Both the position numbers and the translations under genes were made by a program. DNA of 64,000 nt from Plenodomus lindquistii (taxonomy: Eukaryota; Ascomycota; Dothideomycetes; Pleosporales; Leptosphaeriaceae): positions 2,356,001 through 2,420,000 of the forward strand of contig JANUWI010000001.1 in NCBI GenBank assembly GCA_025504975.1, given 5' to 3'. Shown here piece by piece: positions 10,856 to 21,501 of the stretch; positions within the stretch are counted from its first letter, which is position 1; every line of letters begins with the position of its first letter. The notes beneath the pieces were generated by a model, which worked only from the letters and a program-made list of their open reading frames with translations, did not search any database and was not told where the DNA came from.

Positions 10856-11422
10856 CTAGACACCAGTCATAGCTGGCGCAGGGGCCGTATCATTGCGCGA
10901 GCTGCCGCGAACGTGCAGGGCTGCAAGAGCGGCTGTGACGACGAAGGTCAACCTACATATTGTTAGATTTGAATCGCACACAAATTTTGATATGAATACG
11001 TACCAAAGGAAGGCCGAGAAGACGATGGCAGCCACACCAGAGCCGTAGAAGGTACCGTGCCCAGTCCATCCCCAGTACGCGTCACCCCATCTGACAGCAA
11101 CGGCCACGAAAGCCGCGAACCAGAAGAGCATGGTGAGGAACTCGACTCCCAAGATGGCAAACTTGTGTGCCGCACGTGGGAAGCGTGTTGGTGTTAGTGT
11201 GAGGTATGCTACGGCGAGCAGGGTCCATATTGATGTGAACAGCATGAATCTTATGCTGTGGGGAGACGACCAGTAGCTGTCGACGACTAGAGTTCTGTGT
11301 TAGTATGAAGCGTGCTTCAATCTTGGTGCTGGGAACGTACGGTAGGCACTCAAGCCCAACACAATGATCGAGAATAACACCTGCACGCCGCGAAGGCCGA
11401 GGACGACTGCTGGAGCGACCAT
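10856..11422 (-). CDS. MARVEL-domain membrane protein, 3 exons
   Basis: Exons 11422-11341, 11286-11004 and 10952-10856 join to 153 codons plus stop across GT-AG introns of 54 and 51 nt. The second intron is a multiple of three and happens to have no stop, so an unspliced reading looks deceptively continuous. The product has four hydrophobic segments: the first directly at the N-terminus (VVLGLRGVQVLFSIIVLGL), the last in exon 3 (FLWLTFVVTAALAAL). Short loops and a WGDAYWGW segment lie between TM3 and TM4. This is the topology and spacing of small fungal MARVEL proteins, which sit in the plasma membrane or endomembranes and associate with cholesterol-rich domains. The specific role is unknown. 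Confidence 0.85.
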
Positions 11423-12776
11423 TTTGGGTATTTGGCGCTAGTCGTGAAGAGGTTGGTGTATAGTGTTGGTGGGTTGATAGACGCAGGGACTACGGGAGGA
11501 TGCGAAAATGTGGCTGCAGGGTGCGTATACGCTACCGAAACAGTAGGATCGTCAAAAGCCGGGAGAAGTGAAAGCTTACGAGCAGTGTTGCAGGTGAGGC
11601 CCCGCGCTCTGTATTATATGCGCAATACTGGGCAGGCTGGGAGCGATGATGCTGCCACGCCAGGGAGGACTGGTTTTCCAAGAGTGACGTAGGGGTGTGG
11701 CGGCGCGTGACCCACTTCTGAGGCACTGATTGGCTGACAGAGAAAACTGCGCCCAAGGCTCACGAATGATGATGCGACGCGTTACACCACAATACACCGC
11801 ACTCTTCTGCCTTGTTCACGCTTTACCGGTTTCTTATTAAGTGTGTGCAACAGATATACCTCCCCGATCAAATCGATAAAGTTCATGCACTTTTCGCATG
11901 TCACAGCTGCTTCATATGGTTCTTCTGCGACCTTCCGTCGATTGTGGCGGTGCACGGCCACCGCCTCGTGTCTGACGCGGCGACAAGGAATGCCGGCACG
12001 GACGGCATGTTTGAACTTGATCTCGGCTAATGATTGTACAGCATCATTGCTCTGGTCACGGCAGACGGCATCGATGTTTGTGCGGACGGTGTTCCGAGCT
12101 TGAGACACTACCTTCAAGTGTCTTGGGTCGGACCTTTTGATCACACATAAGATGGATTGAATGCCGACGCGCGCAAGTCTCTAATGGTTTGGCCCACCCT
12201 AGATTCGTCATCCACTTCCCAGCCTTGGGGTCGGTCCATAATGCCAAGTTGTTGATATGATTGGTACTGCGCCTGATCGAACTCACAGATCCTGTCTGCT
12301 TTTGCGTCAACTATAACTCTGGTGAGATGATCCAATCATCTCTCGGCATCAATCGCGACTCTCATCACCATGGATTCGTACATATACCGATGGATGCTGT
12401 CTCTCGCGATCCTTGCGACCTGCTCATCCTACCACCATGGCAGCACGTATCGACAGTCGATGACTCACGCTAAGCGGAAGACTGGGACCGTCGCAATCCC
12501 ATCGATGCACAGTGCACATGGTGTGTCTTTGTTTACGGCCCTTTGCAACACAATGCACTCCCAAGAATGCCGGCCTCTGGCAATAATGGGCTATATACAC
12601 CACTACACAATGTTCTTATTGCTCAAGTATATACATCGAACAGTGCTCCAAGGGATGTCTTCTCTTAGACCAGGCACATAGAAGTAGAGCACACCGCGTC
12701 GTACCGGCCATAGCACTTTTGCATCTACCTTTAACAACTCAAATCTCAAGTTTCAAATAACTTATATCAATACAAG
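11423..12776. other. Intergenic between divergent genes
   Basis: This region separates the leftward MARVEL gene from the rightward coiled-coil gene, so both promoters should be here. Short ORFs on both strands show no recognisable features. Confidence 0.5.
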
Positions 12777-14273
12777 ATGAACCTACAGCGCCAATTTGAC
12801 GAGGCCCAGTGGGCATTAGATGCGGTAACGCAGGACCGTGACCAATGGAAGGCCAAATTTCAGAAAGCTCAAAACGAAATTGTTCGAGCCAAAACTGAGG
12901 CAATCTACAATGGCCGCGAGATTCAGCAACTGAGGGAAGACTATGGCAATGTCCGCGAGGAGCTTTCTACCCGCAACACTCAACTTTCCAATGCGAACTC
13001 CAAAATCGATACCCTTCTAGCCGATCTGGAGATCGAGAAATCAAATTACACCACAATGTACACGAGCTTCAAGGCTCAAGTGGTAAAGGAGAAGGCCAAG
13101 GCAGAACGTGGCGAAGGCCCATCTGACGACGAGTTTGAAAGACAGCTCGCGATAATCGAATCGTTGCGGGAGGAGAATGCAGTTCTGACCGTTGCATCGC
13201 ATCCGGGCGAGTCGTGTCAACAATACGGTACACAGATATGGTACCAGTTGCAGGATGCGCAGGACCTGCAAGCGGCAGCAGAGGCTGAGAGGGACGCGCT
13301 GTTACTCATGGACAAACAAAATGAGCTGCTGAGCAAGCAGCACGACGAGGACTCACTTTGTCTTGCAGCGCTCAGACAGGAAAACATGAAGCTTACGGCT
13401 CAACTCGCACAAGCTCCTCAAAGTACGCAGCGTACGAACTTGCAGAATGCCGCTGCTGAAGAATCGCAACAGTCTCTTGAGGAGGAACTCAAAGAACTTC
13501 TGGATCAACCAGCCTCGAGCGAACATAGTTCGCAGTACCCTCCGCTATCGTCAGAGCCCACGCCGCCGAGACACTACGGTCATCCCAGCCCAGAACTCTT
13601 TTTCAAGGTTCCTCGTGCTGAGACTCTTAGCCTCCCTGCAAGTGCACCATCCCTCGCTGCTCCTGCTGCACAGCCGCCCGTCACGCTGGCCTTCTCGAGT
13701 ATCAGTGCTGTCTCTGCAGCTCCCATGCCCTTGCTCATCCGGAGCGTCACCACTCCCACACCCGTGTTGCCTCGCTTCACTCTCGGTTTGTCCAGGCCTC
13801 ATCAACCTCTTACTCCCATAGGAGAAGACACCCTCGTCACCAGTCCCCCCGTACCCAGCATTCTCGCAAAACAAGCTGTCACCAATGCTTCCAAGCTCAA
13901 CGTGGCCCTCACAGTCAATATCCGGGCCAACGACAACAAAGCCCGTGCTCTCCTATCTCGCGTTCAGTCCGCCATCTCCAAGACCTCGACCCTAGACGTC
14001 CAAGGTCCCACGACATTGGTGGAAGAGTTCGTGCACCAGATGAACAAGGTGGATTCAGATCACCGTACGATGGTAAATGAGGTTGCGGGCCTGAAGAAGG
14101 ATAATCGTGACCTACGCACTGAATTATACAATCGCCCGAGATGTATTGTCCCTGGGCACAAGGACTTGGAGACTAATCTCGAAGTCATGAACGACGAGCT
14201 TCACACGCGAGATGTGACGTTAAGGGTGCAGGCCAGGTTGTTGGAGATGTATCGGGCGGATGATGAGCAGTAA
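12777..14273 (+). CDS. Orphan coiled-coil protein
   Basis: A single-exon 498-aa frame starts at an ATG preceded by an A-rich leader (ATACAAG). Residues 1-130 and about 160-240 are heptad-like and rich in Gln, Glu, Asp and Leu. Residues about 245-350 form a Pro/Ser/Ala-rich disordered linker. Residues about 380-498 are more globular and end in another predicted helical stretch. There is no signal peptide, membrane segment or catalytic motif. I do not recognise the family. Length, uninterrupted frame and sensible composition argue that it is a real gene, probably lineage-restricted. An interaction or scaffold role is only a guess from the coiled coils. Confidence 0.7.
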   Translation: MNLQRQFDEAQWALDAVTQDRDQWKAKFQKAQNEIVRAKTEAIYNGREIQQLREDYGNVREELSTRNTQLSNANSKIDTLLADLEIEKSNYTTMYTSFKAQVVKEKAKAERGEGPSDDEFERQLAIIESLREENAVLTVASHPGESCQQYGTQIWYQLQDAQDLQAAAEAERDALLLMDKQNELLSKQHDEDSLCLAALRQENMKLTAQLAQAPQSTQRTNLQNAAAEESQQSLEEELKELLDQPASSEHSSQYPPLSSEPTPPRHYGHPSPELFFKVPRAETLSLPASAPSLAAPAAQPPVTLAFSSISAVSAAPMPLLIRSVTTPTPVLPRFTLGLSRPHQPLTPIGEDTLVTSPPVPSILAKQAVTNASKLNVALTVNIRANDNKARALLSRVQSAISKTSTLDVQGPTTLVEEFVHQMNKVDSDHRTMVNEVAGLKKDNRDLRTELYNRPRCIVPGHKDLETNLEVMNDELHTRDVTLRVQARLLEMYRADDEQ

Positions 14274-14957
14274 TATGGTACTGGGGAAACGGTAAGTGGG
14301 ATATGAGTTGTGCTGCGAGTTAACGTCAATGTTCTTCGTTCGTGTTGTTGTTGCTCATTTTCCTGTCGGTGTGCTTATTTATCTTGTAATTCCATTTATC
14401 AGTAAATCTCATGTTTATTCATATTTTTCATCTCTACATCTCCTACCTCAAGATACATCATACGATGGGTGGATGGTCTAATACTGACTGCTCACTTTTT
14501 TAAAAGTATACTATGAGTACGAGACGTGGCTGTTGATCTTCTTCTCACGCATCACATCACCGACCCAAGGACCTATGAGCATTTGAACACGCAAGTTACG
14601 TACGTACTTACTCGACCCTGGAAGCCTTAACTCTCCCCAAGTAACTGAAAAGCTTCTCATAGCGTATGCAGATGATCTCAGGGCGGAATATAGGTGTCTG
14701 GCATAGAGCGTGCGGTACCCGGGTTCTGTTCAAGGACATGATGAACCCGCTATGTCTCAAACAGCTGCTGTCGCTCCATGCTATCTGCACAACCCTCCAA
14801 GACACCAAACACATACGCTAATCCGAACCCTGTGTCATCGCACCACATACTCGCCATTATCACCGTCTTCCCCAGAGTCGCGACCAAGCCCTCGCAACCC
14901 TTCCTTTACACCACCCTCACCAGTATGACACGTCTTGAAAATCTTCCTCCTAAACGT
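14274..14957. other. Intergenic between convergent genes
   Basis: This holds the 3' flanks of the rightward coiled-coil gene and the leftward small gene. It is rather AT-rich at 14330-14520. No gene is supported. Confidence 0.5.
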
Positions 14958-15414
14958 CTACAAAGTCCCACTAATCTCATGACCAAGCACTTCCTCAGCA
15001 AACGCTGCCTCAACTAGCGCACCCATTGGTGTTCCTTCATGCGTCATTGTCATCAGGATTCTGGCGGCATTTGCCATGTTCTGGATCTCTTGGTGATCGG
15101 CGTTGTCAGCCTGATACAGCTGCGCGACGTCTGCGAGGATCTCGAGGTTGGTAGCGTGGTTGTGGAGTGTATGGGGTGCGGTCTGGCGTTCAATTATGAG
15201 CTGGGTCACCTTGCGAACGATCTGGGTGACTTACGACTGGCGCCAGCTGCTGAACGGCAACACTCGGTAGCTCAGGAGCGCGTTCGTCCTCACAGAGTAC
15301 GCGACGATCAACCCTCATCAGGGCCTCGCAAGGCAGTCGTAGAATTGCGACGAGTCTTTGGTGGTCTTTCTCGGTCGTTGCCGCGTTCCGGCTGCTTTGG
15401 TGGGTGAATGGCAT
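14958..15414 (-). CDS. Small orphan protein, copy 1 of a three-copy family
   Basis: Model: exon 15414 down to an in-frame donor (GTC|GTAAGT, near 15233), a very short intron of about 34 nt, then an exon ending at the stop at 14958. Protein about 140 aa. The C-terminal half contains NHATNLEILADVAQLYQ and IQNMANAARILMTM. Copy 2 at 15921-16118 has the matching blocks NHSTNFEILADAVQQHQ and LQEMANAAKILLML. The starts also match (MPFTHQSSRNAATTEK versus MPSTRRGSSNATGTNK), as do the bases around the two ATGs. The intron position is supported by the relic at 17.1-17.3 kb, which has a normal 55-nt intron at the same point of the alignment. The short intron is the weak part. No known domain is recognised. 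Confidence 0.45.
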
Positions 15415-15920
15415 CCTTGGAGTGAAGATTGACAACGCAACGATGACAGTGACGGTCAGCGGAGGCTGCTGAAAATCGAAGCGGCAACTTGGAAGATTTT
15501 CTGCGGAAAATTTCAGCCATTGTTTCTAGGGTCCATGACCTGTATCTAGGCCGTTTGTTGTGGGAGCTTATACGGGGATGTGGTGGTTGGGGAGATGTGG
15601 GGACAAAATTTTGTGCTGGTGTGAGTCTCCGGGAGAGTAAAGAGGATTGCTCACATCATAGAGCAATAGCAAGCATGGGTGAAGGGCAAGGGGAATCCGT
15701 TTGAAGGTGTATTGACGATGCGACAGCGCCATGTTAAAGACACACGCCATTCAAGTCTTCCAAACCACGTCTATTCATCGCAACACAGTCATTGCCAGCA
15801 CGCCATGTCACCATGTAGTTTTCCCAGCTATCCGGCGCTTCTGCAGACCTTCGCTTCCGGCTCCTTGAGGATACTGTCGCACTGCTGTTTTTGCGTTCCT
15901 GCTTCACCGCTCTCCACTCA
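15415..15920. other. 5' region of copy 1, with a conserved block near 15500-15560
   Basis: No separate gene is supported. A block about 75-150 bp upstream of the copy-1 start is similar to blocks at the same distance upstream of copy 2 (about 16205-16275) and near the relic (about 17390-17455). It is probably promoter or 5'UTR carried along in the duplications. Confidence 0.45.
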
Positions 15921-16118
15921 TCACTGTTTCTCGCTTCCCCTCAACAACATCAGCAGGATTTTTGCTGCATTCGCCATCTCCTGCAACTCTTGGTGTTGCT
16001 GAACAGCATCCGCGAGGATCTCGAAGTTGGTACTGTGGTTGCGGAGAGTTGACTTCTCGATAGCTGTCGCTTTGTTCGTGCCTGTGGCGTTGCTGCTGCC
16101 TCGACGGGTGGATGGCAT
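15921..16118 (-). CDS. Small orphan protein, copy 2 of a three-copy family
   Basis: A 65-aa intronless frame starting at ATG 16118. It is basic and Ser/Thr/Asn-rich at the N-terminus, then carries NHSTNFEILADAVQQHQ and the helix LQEMANAAKILLML, which align with copy 1 about 700 bp to the left. It lacks the middle segment and the C-terminal extension of copy 1. Conservation of the minus-strand reading across a diverged duplication is the main evidence that it is coding. Function unknown. Confidence 0.45.
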   Translation of the reverse strand: MPSTRRGSSNATGTNKATAIEKSTLRNHSTNFEILADAVQQHQELQEMANAAKILLMLLRGSEKQ

Positions 16119-17110
16119 CCTGGTGATGCAGGACAGCAGCGGGATGGTGGGCAGTATCGCAAAGAGGATTGTGTCGAGAAAGGATATCGTAAGTTTCGGA
16201 GATATCTTGCGGGAGGTGTCAGCCGCCGTTATCTTGCAGAGATGCGATCCGAATCTCGCCCGTTTGCTGTCGCAAGGCTTTCGAACTCATCTTTAGGATG
16301 TTGGATTCAACTTACTATACTGTGATCTATCGGAAGACCGTATATACAGGCGCTCAAGTCGCGACTGCTTGTTGCTGATCGGCGGGTGGAAGGCAGGGCA
16401 AAGGTGAGGAGAGGAGGCTGTCGGGTGTGGGTGGTGGCTCGATACGTGGAGGGTGAAGAGAGCTCGACGACACACAAAACCCAGAGTAGAAGGCAAACGC
16501 CTTGGCAGTGGCTGACTGTCATTTTGATTGACAGTTGGAAGAGAGCAGTCAAGGGCAAGAGCATGGGTGTGGGCGTGGGAACGAGATTTGTGCCCGTATG
16601 AGCCCCCGAGAAGGTCCAAAAAATTGGCCACATCGCATAGCAGGATGCTTCATGGATCCCCGCTTCCTGGTTCACTACCCCATCGCGCAACTCTTTGCTG
16701 CTCTACCCAGCTTCTCCTTCGTCGCATCAGATGTTTCATCCTCTCTCTCTTTCACTCATTACTGTGTCTGGGTTTTCCCGTTGCGGACTAAACCATTGTC
16801 TTTACAATCAATAGGGATTGCGGACAAAAGACATTGACGATACACCATGACCCTCGGTGCTACCGGGAGAAGTATGAATGAGGTAGGAGATGATGCCTGA
16901 ATGTGCAAATCACAAGTCTCGCACAGCTTGAGGGCCACCTCGGTGAAGGGTCAGAGCGACGGCAATCTAAGCCACCAAAGACCTTGGCTTTCTTCCAATT
17001 TGACGAGTACTTGACACGCTTGTGCGGTTTCATAAAACGGCTGTCTCCATAGCTGAGGGCTGGGTATGCAGGCGCGTCAGGAATCTCGTCGAAGACGCGT
17101 CCTCCGAGTG
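16119..17110. other. Intergenic, no supported gene
   Basis: Several medium ORFs overlap on both strands but show neither conservation nor domains. The first about 160 bp is the conserved 5' flank of copy 2. Confidence 0.4.
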
Positions 17111-17345
17111 TCAAAGCGGCATAACGATCTCCAGAAATTCTCGGTTTTCAGTCACTCCATCTTGGTGAAGGTCCGCAATATTGGCGTGCATCTCGAGCTC
17201 ACTAGGGCGATCGTCTAAAATGGCGGGCTCCGTCTGACGTTTTTTTGGTTAGTACGAGTTGCATTATTACGAGAGTGGGACAGCTCACACTGGCAGCTGG
17301 CTGTTGGACGGTAGGACCCAGTAGTTCAGAAGAGCGTTGGAGTTA
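17111..17345 (-). pseudogene. Relic of the small orphan family, copy 3
   Basis: Minus-strand blocks SSELLGPTVQQPAAS and SELEMHANIADLHQ align with copy-1 blocks APELPSVAVQQLAPV and TNLEILADVAQLYQ. They are separated by a good 55-nt intron (donor GTGAGC at 17288, branch point ACTAACC, acceptor CAG ending at 17234) at the same place as the copy-1 intron. The upstream frame meets TAA without a Met. The downstream frame stops at 17111 before the MANAA-type helix, while a neighbouring frame stays open to 16860. This suggests a lost start and a frameshift. An unrecognised alternative splice form is possible. Confidence 0.4.
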
Positions 17346-18462
17346 TGGTAGTGACCAAGAGACGAAGCGGTAGCTTCGATGGTACTCTGTCGGAGGTGTC
17401 AGCCCTTATTCTCCAGGATTATGACCCGCGTCTGGCCTGTCTGTCATGGGAATAGTCTTGAGTTACATGCAAACAGGTGGATACAACGTACTCTACTGTG
17501 GCTCTAATGCAGATTATATACGCTTCTGAGTGATCAGAGGTACATCAACGGCCAGGAATAGGAGAAATCCGTCTGTCAGGCTCAGGAAGGAAATGTCGTT
17601 CGCTACTGTTTGTTACTCAATGATCGGACAGGTGAAGAAACTCCTTACAATTTACAAAATTTGTAAAAGAAGACAACCGTCTCAGCAGTAGCAATTGTCG
17701 ATTTGATCTGCGATTATAGCGACCGACAATCTTTGAGGTTATTGGTGTGGCAAGGTTCCACAGTGAGCTCCAGGGTAGGGCCACAGGATGATAGCGCTGT
17801 TTCGGTTCTACGTCGTCTTCACCTCCACGCAGAGAATCTCGCTCGCGAAATCCAGCTTCAACATGCTGGTGCTATAAGGGAATTGGGTCGCAGATCACTG
17901 TGGTTTGGGAGCTTATAATGGATGAAGAAAGCGTAACTTCGCGCAGAAAGCCGACTTTTTGTACTACACTGAGATTGCTAGGGACTGCTCAGATGATGAA
18001 GCAGTACCTGCGAACGCTGAGAAGCTGAAGAGTGACGACATCACATTCTGGCGAGCAATCCGATCTGTTCAAACTCGACTGATACCACCGCTTGACGGTT
18101 GCCACGGTCATGCCGCCGTGATAGCAAGCAGTTCGGGATCACCAAGTAGCCTTTTTCTAGGAATCAGCTCCAGCAACTATACTTGCATTACATCGAAATA
18201 TATCAAGAACACCATTACGAGTCGCACATAAAAACACACATCACAAGGAGCGAGCATCGGACAATGGTCTCAGAAAAGAGATTTTATTGGATATAACTAT
18301 TCTAGGAAAAGAGAAGACTACAAGAGGATTAGGCTTCATCCGTACGGAACCATAAGCTTGCACTACGACAAGCCATGTCCTAGGAGACATCCATATCCTC
18401 GTCTTCGAGAGCTGTATCAGCAGCTTTGGCCGCCTTCGTGGCAGTGGCCGCAAACTTCGTTT
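17346..18462. other. Intergenic, no supported gene
   Basis: Around 17345-17450 lies the third copy of the conserved upstream block. The rest holds short ORFs only. Confidence 0.45.
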
Positions 18463-19173
18463 CTATCTTGCGATCAGCCTACGAGCGCGATCCGTCTCAG
18501 GCATCTCACCAAGCTTCTTGAAGCTGAGTACGATTCCGAAAGTTTGGAGACCGTCGGTATCACGCTCATCCCGAGAGCTGAGCAAGGGAGCTTCTAGAAG
18601 TTGGTCGAGCTCAAGGGCGGTGGTGCTGGTAGGGCTGTCGTAGACGAATTTGAAGTCGTTCGCTGCAGAGGGCATGAAACCGGGATCGAGACGTGCGGGG
18701 CGATTTTGTGTACGGTCGGGGCAGGTTGGAGCTTGGGCTGGTAGGGGCTGGTGGGCTGGGAGCTGGGGGTGCTGGGGTACTGGGATGGCCAGGGGGAGAA
18801 CTTCGATGCCTGAGAAACTGTCAGAAAGACACTAAGGTGTCCAATCTCGTTAGATCATGCTGTAGGTGTGCTTGAACTAACAGGATGAGTCTTCATCATC
18901 GGCGTCATAGGGATGAGCACCGACTCCGACCTGGTGAGATACCGAATGGGCTTCCGCGTCTTGAGCAGAGCCGGAAGAGCCAGAACGATCTTGCGAAAGA
19001 CCCATCAACGCCTGAGCGGCGGCAGTGGTCTTCTCTTCGTTAGAGCCTTCATGACGAGTAGATCCAGCAACTTGCTCACTACGGCCAGCTGGACGGCTGT
19101 TAGCGAAGTGTAGGAGCAGCGCGGCATCCTTGAGGTCCTGGGCGGACGGCTGCTTAGGGGGAGTGATACCCAT
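18463..19173 (-). CDS. Orphan protein, 2 exons
   Basis: Exon 1 19173-18882, then a 72-nt intron (donor GTTAGT, branch-like ATCTAACG, acceptor CTCAG), then exon 2 from 18809. The joined frame gives 212 codons plus stop. The N-terminus has two short amphipathic AA-rich helices (LKDAALLLHFANS, AAAQALMGLS) that recall the MANAAR/KIL helix of the 15-17 kb family. Next comes an acidic segment, then a Pro-rich linker from the exon junction, then a mixed C-terminal part. After the nominal stop another frame stays open with a clean Ala/Lys-rich to acidic ending, so a further small intron near 18480-18530 may change the true C-terminus. Family not recognised. Confidence 0.5.
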
Positions 19174-19641
19174 GGTTGCGAGTTTTGGAGGTGTGTTGAC
19201 CCTTGGTGTTGTGTTCTCTGTAAAGAAGGCTGTACCGCTGAAGTGATCGAGTGGTACCCAGTTGCTTTGCAGTGTTGGTGGTGGGTAGAGAATTCTGTGG
19301 GAAGAGCGATTCGTTTTTCTTATATACCCAAAGCTGGGGGTTCAGAAGCAACGCTGTGAGTGAATAGCTTCCGCCTCAGCCTGGCCTGTGAGCCTACGTT
19401 CGAAGGCTGAACTCACGTCTGACTATGCCATGACTTCACAGTGCGCATGAGGTGTAGCATAGTACGATCACTGGGATTTATGCTGAAGGAAGTGAGCGAG
19501 ACCAGAAAGAAGTGAGCGAAAAAGATTGCATATTGTACCCCATCCATTTCAGCATCCGTGCGATGTCACGATAGACGTGTCCACGCTTGAACAAACCCTG
19601 CATTCACTGCGACATAGAGTATCGCTGCTCTTAAGTGGCGT
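19174..19641. other. Intergenic, no supported gene
   Basis: 5' flank of the 18.4-19.2 kb gene and 3' flank of the next leftward gene. Nothing else is visible. Confidence 0.5.
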
Positions 19642-20694
19642 TCATTCATTCCATCGGCGCATCCTTTTCCCTCCGCCCTTCTTATCCTTCTGTCGTTGAC
19701 GCTTTTCCCAATCTGCTTTGTCCCAGCACTCATGATCTGCATCCACCTCTTCACCCCAGTCCTCAACTGCCCAGTCTTTGCGTCTATGCCCCAAGCGCTC
19801 TTCTGATGCAACATCTGGATAATCATCCCAAAGTAGCTCTTCAGCTTCAGCAGCGTAAGCTTTAGCTGGAAACCTAGCGGGCCAGCCCTCTGCTCTCCAA
19901 TCTTTCAGCCGTTGAGCAGCAAGGCGGCGATAGTTGTCATCGTGCAAGTCGATCCGTGGGTTTGCGTACATTGGCTCCAGAGGGCTCAACATCTGAGTGG
20001 TACCAAATGCGGCGTCTTCTGGATATGCGTCTACTACCCCGAGGATGATCTTGGTTTTTGTTTGCACCTCTTGGAGAAGAAGATTGTACCTCTCTGGGTC
20101 TTCGCCGTCGCTGGTGTTCCTGCTGGTGGCGAAGGGGATCTGGGGCTCCTCTTGCTGCACCTCCCACTCGGCGATCTTCTCAAGGGCTTCGTTATAAACA
20201 GCAAGAACCGCGGCTCTATCCGTTGCGCAACAAGTAGTACCCATGTTGTTGATCTTGGCCTGGCCGGCAAAGCTATCGCGAGCGATTCGGAGTTGGTACG
20301 CAACACGAGCTGGAAGGCGAATATTTTGAGCTACATATGGCACAACTGTAGGCGAATGTGAGCTGTGGAAGAAGTCCCTATATCTGAGATTGCTATCGCG
20401 CTCTGCGGTTGCTGTGTATGTCTCCGAAGGCGCTGCGGGGGGTACCGGTGTTGCTGTCGCTGCGGAGCCCTGCCAAGCTGAACTATCCGTGTGGGCAGAA
20501 GAAGGTCTGGACTGTGAAAATTCGGACATGGGGAATGACACTTGGGTCGATGCAAGCTTGAGGCGACCTTTCATCACAGGTATCGTGTTGATGCTGATAT
20601 CATAGGGCAGAAAGTGGCAAAATTCTCGGAAATTTTGATAGGACGAGTTCGTTGCAGGTAAAATGGGATATGGACGCGCTAGTAACATGATCAT
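19642..20694 (-). CDS. Orphan Trp/charge-rich protein
   Basis: A minus-strand frame of up to 350 aa. In-frame ATGs at 20694, 20574 and 20529 are all possible; the last (MSEFSQS) starts the more typical soluble N-terminus. The first part is Ser/Thr/Pro/Ala-rich. A helical middle (about residues 125-230) includes YNEALEKIAEWEVQ and LLLQEVQTKTKIILGVV. The C-terminal third is very rich in Trp, Asp, Glu, Lys and Arg with repeated DW/EW dipeptides (RLKDWRAEGW, RKDWAVEDW, DKADWEKRQ), ending in a Lys/Gly/Arg basic tail. There is no signal peptide or membrane segment. I do not recognise a family. Confidence 0.6.
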   Translation of the reverse strand: MIMLLARPYPILPATNSSYQNFREFCHFLPYDISINTIPVMKGRLKLASTQVSFPMSEFSQSRPSSAHTDSSAWQGSAATATPVPPAAPSETYTATAERDSNLRYRDFFHSSHSPTVVPYVAQNIRLPARVAYQLRIARDSFAGQAKINNMGTTCCATDRAAVLAVYNEALEKIAEWEVQQEEPQIPFATSRNTSDGEDPERYNLLLQEVQTKTKIILGVVDAYPEDAAFGTTQMLSPLEPMYANPRIDLHDDNYRRLAAQRLKDWRAEGWPARFPAKAYAAEAEELLWDDYPDVASEERLGHRRKDWAVEDWGEEVDADHECWDKADWEKRQRQKDKKGGGKRMRRWNE

Positions 20695-20896
20695 CGTCTG
20701 GGCTCACATGCACTCTAGCGTCACCGTACACTCACCTCATGACATCACTCTCACTTTCACCACATTAATTGCACGAGTGATGTTCTCAGTTCTAGTCGTG
20801 AGCATGACGCTTCCGATAGCGGGCGTGTGCCTCCCATATTGAGACTGCCAATGTCTTTTGCTACCATTTCTGATACGACTGTAACCCACGCACCCT

Positions 20897-21501
20897 TCAA
20901 TCCCAGTCGAACATCGGCTGGTGACCAGTAATGTTGCGCCAGAACTTCCTATATCTTTATGAGCGAAATGGCTTCGATTTCTGCGAAGGTCGACTCACAT
21001 CCTGCGGCTCCTCTTTTGCATCCTCCCATCAGCTTTGCGAACATGGCTTCCTCGGCGAACACTGTCCTTGCTGAAGATCATGACAAGTGATTGCGTCTTT
21101 GCTTCTTCACGAGATCTTACTTTGGGTTTATTCCTAGTATCTGCGATTGACGATGGAGTGAGAGACTTTGGCTGTGCGCCTCCAGAACCAAGTCCAGAGC
21201 GCGTTCGAAGAGCTAGACTCTTGTGGTGACCAGCAACGCTGTATTCCGTCTGGTTGTCTTCACGAGCCTTCACATAATTCCCAATCTCTTTTCTTGCGCG
21301 TGATTCGGCTCTCAACGTCCAATGAGTTTCCAGTGTGGCGCTCGGGGATGGACCTCGTGTTTGTCGCGGTGAGACGGGGAGTGGTTGCCACTGGGCGACA
21401 GAGTACATGTGTCTGCTATTGGGACCTGGCTCTTCCGCAAGATCAGAGGTGTTGGAGCTTCGCGTGTTTCTGCCACTCCTACGAGGCGTGATGGTCGCCA
21501 T
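20897..21501 (-). CDS. Basic orphan protein, 2 exons
   Basis: Exon 1 runs from ATG 21501 (MATITPRRSGR) to 20999. A 50-nt intron follows with donor GTGAGT and acceptor ATAG. Exon 2 (20948-20897) adds a short tail rich in aromatic residues (KFWRNITGHQPMFDWD) and a stop; the total is 184 codons. The protein is Arg/Ser/Thr-rich and probably largely disordered, with several basic clusters that could act in nuclear localisation or nucleic-acid binding. The open frame also extends 64 codons upstream, so the start is a choice based on sequence context. No family recognised. Confidence 0.45.

Noticed and set aside
12777..14273. Secondary frames of 66-124 codons within the coiled-coil gene
   Set aside because: They are alternative-frame shadows with Pro/Arg/Ser-biased composition caused by the codon pattern of the real frame.
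16307..16690. Overlapping 112- and 127-codon minus-strand frames
   Set aside because: Both frames are open at once, neither is conserved, and no homologue exists in the neighbouring duplicated copies.
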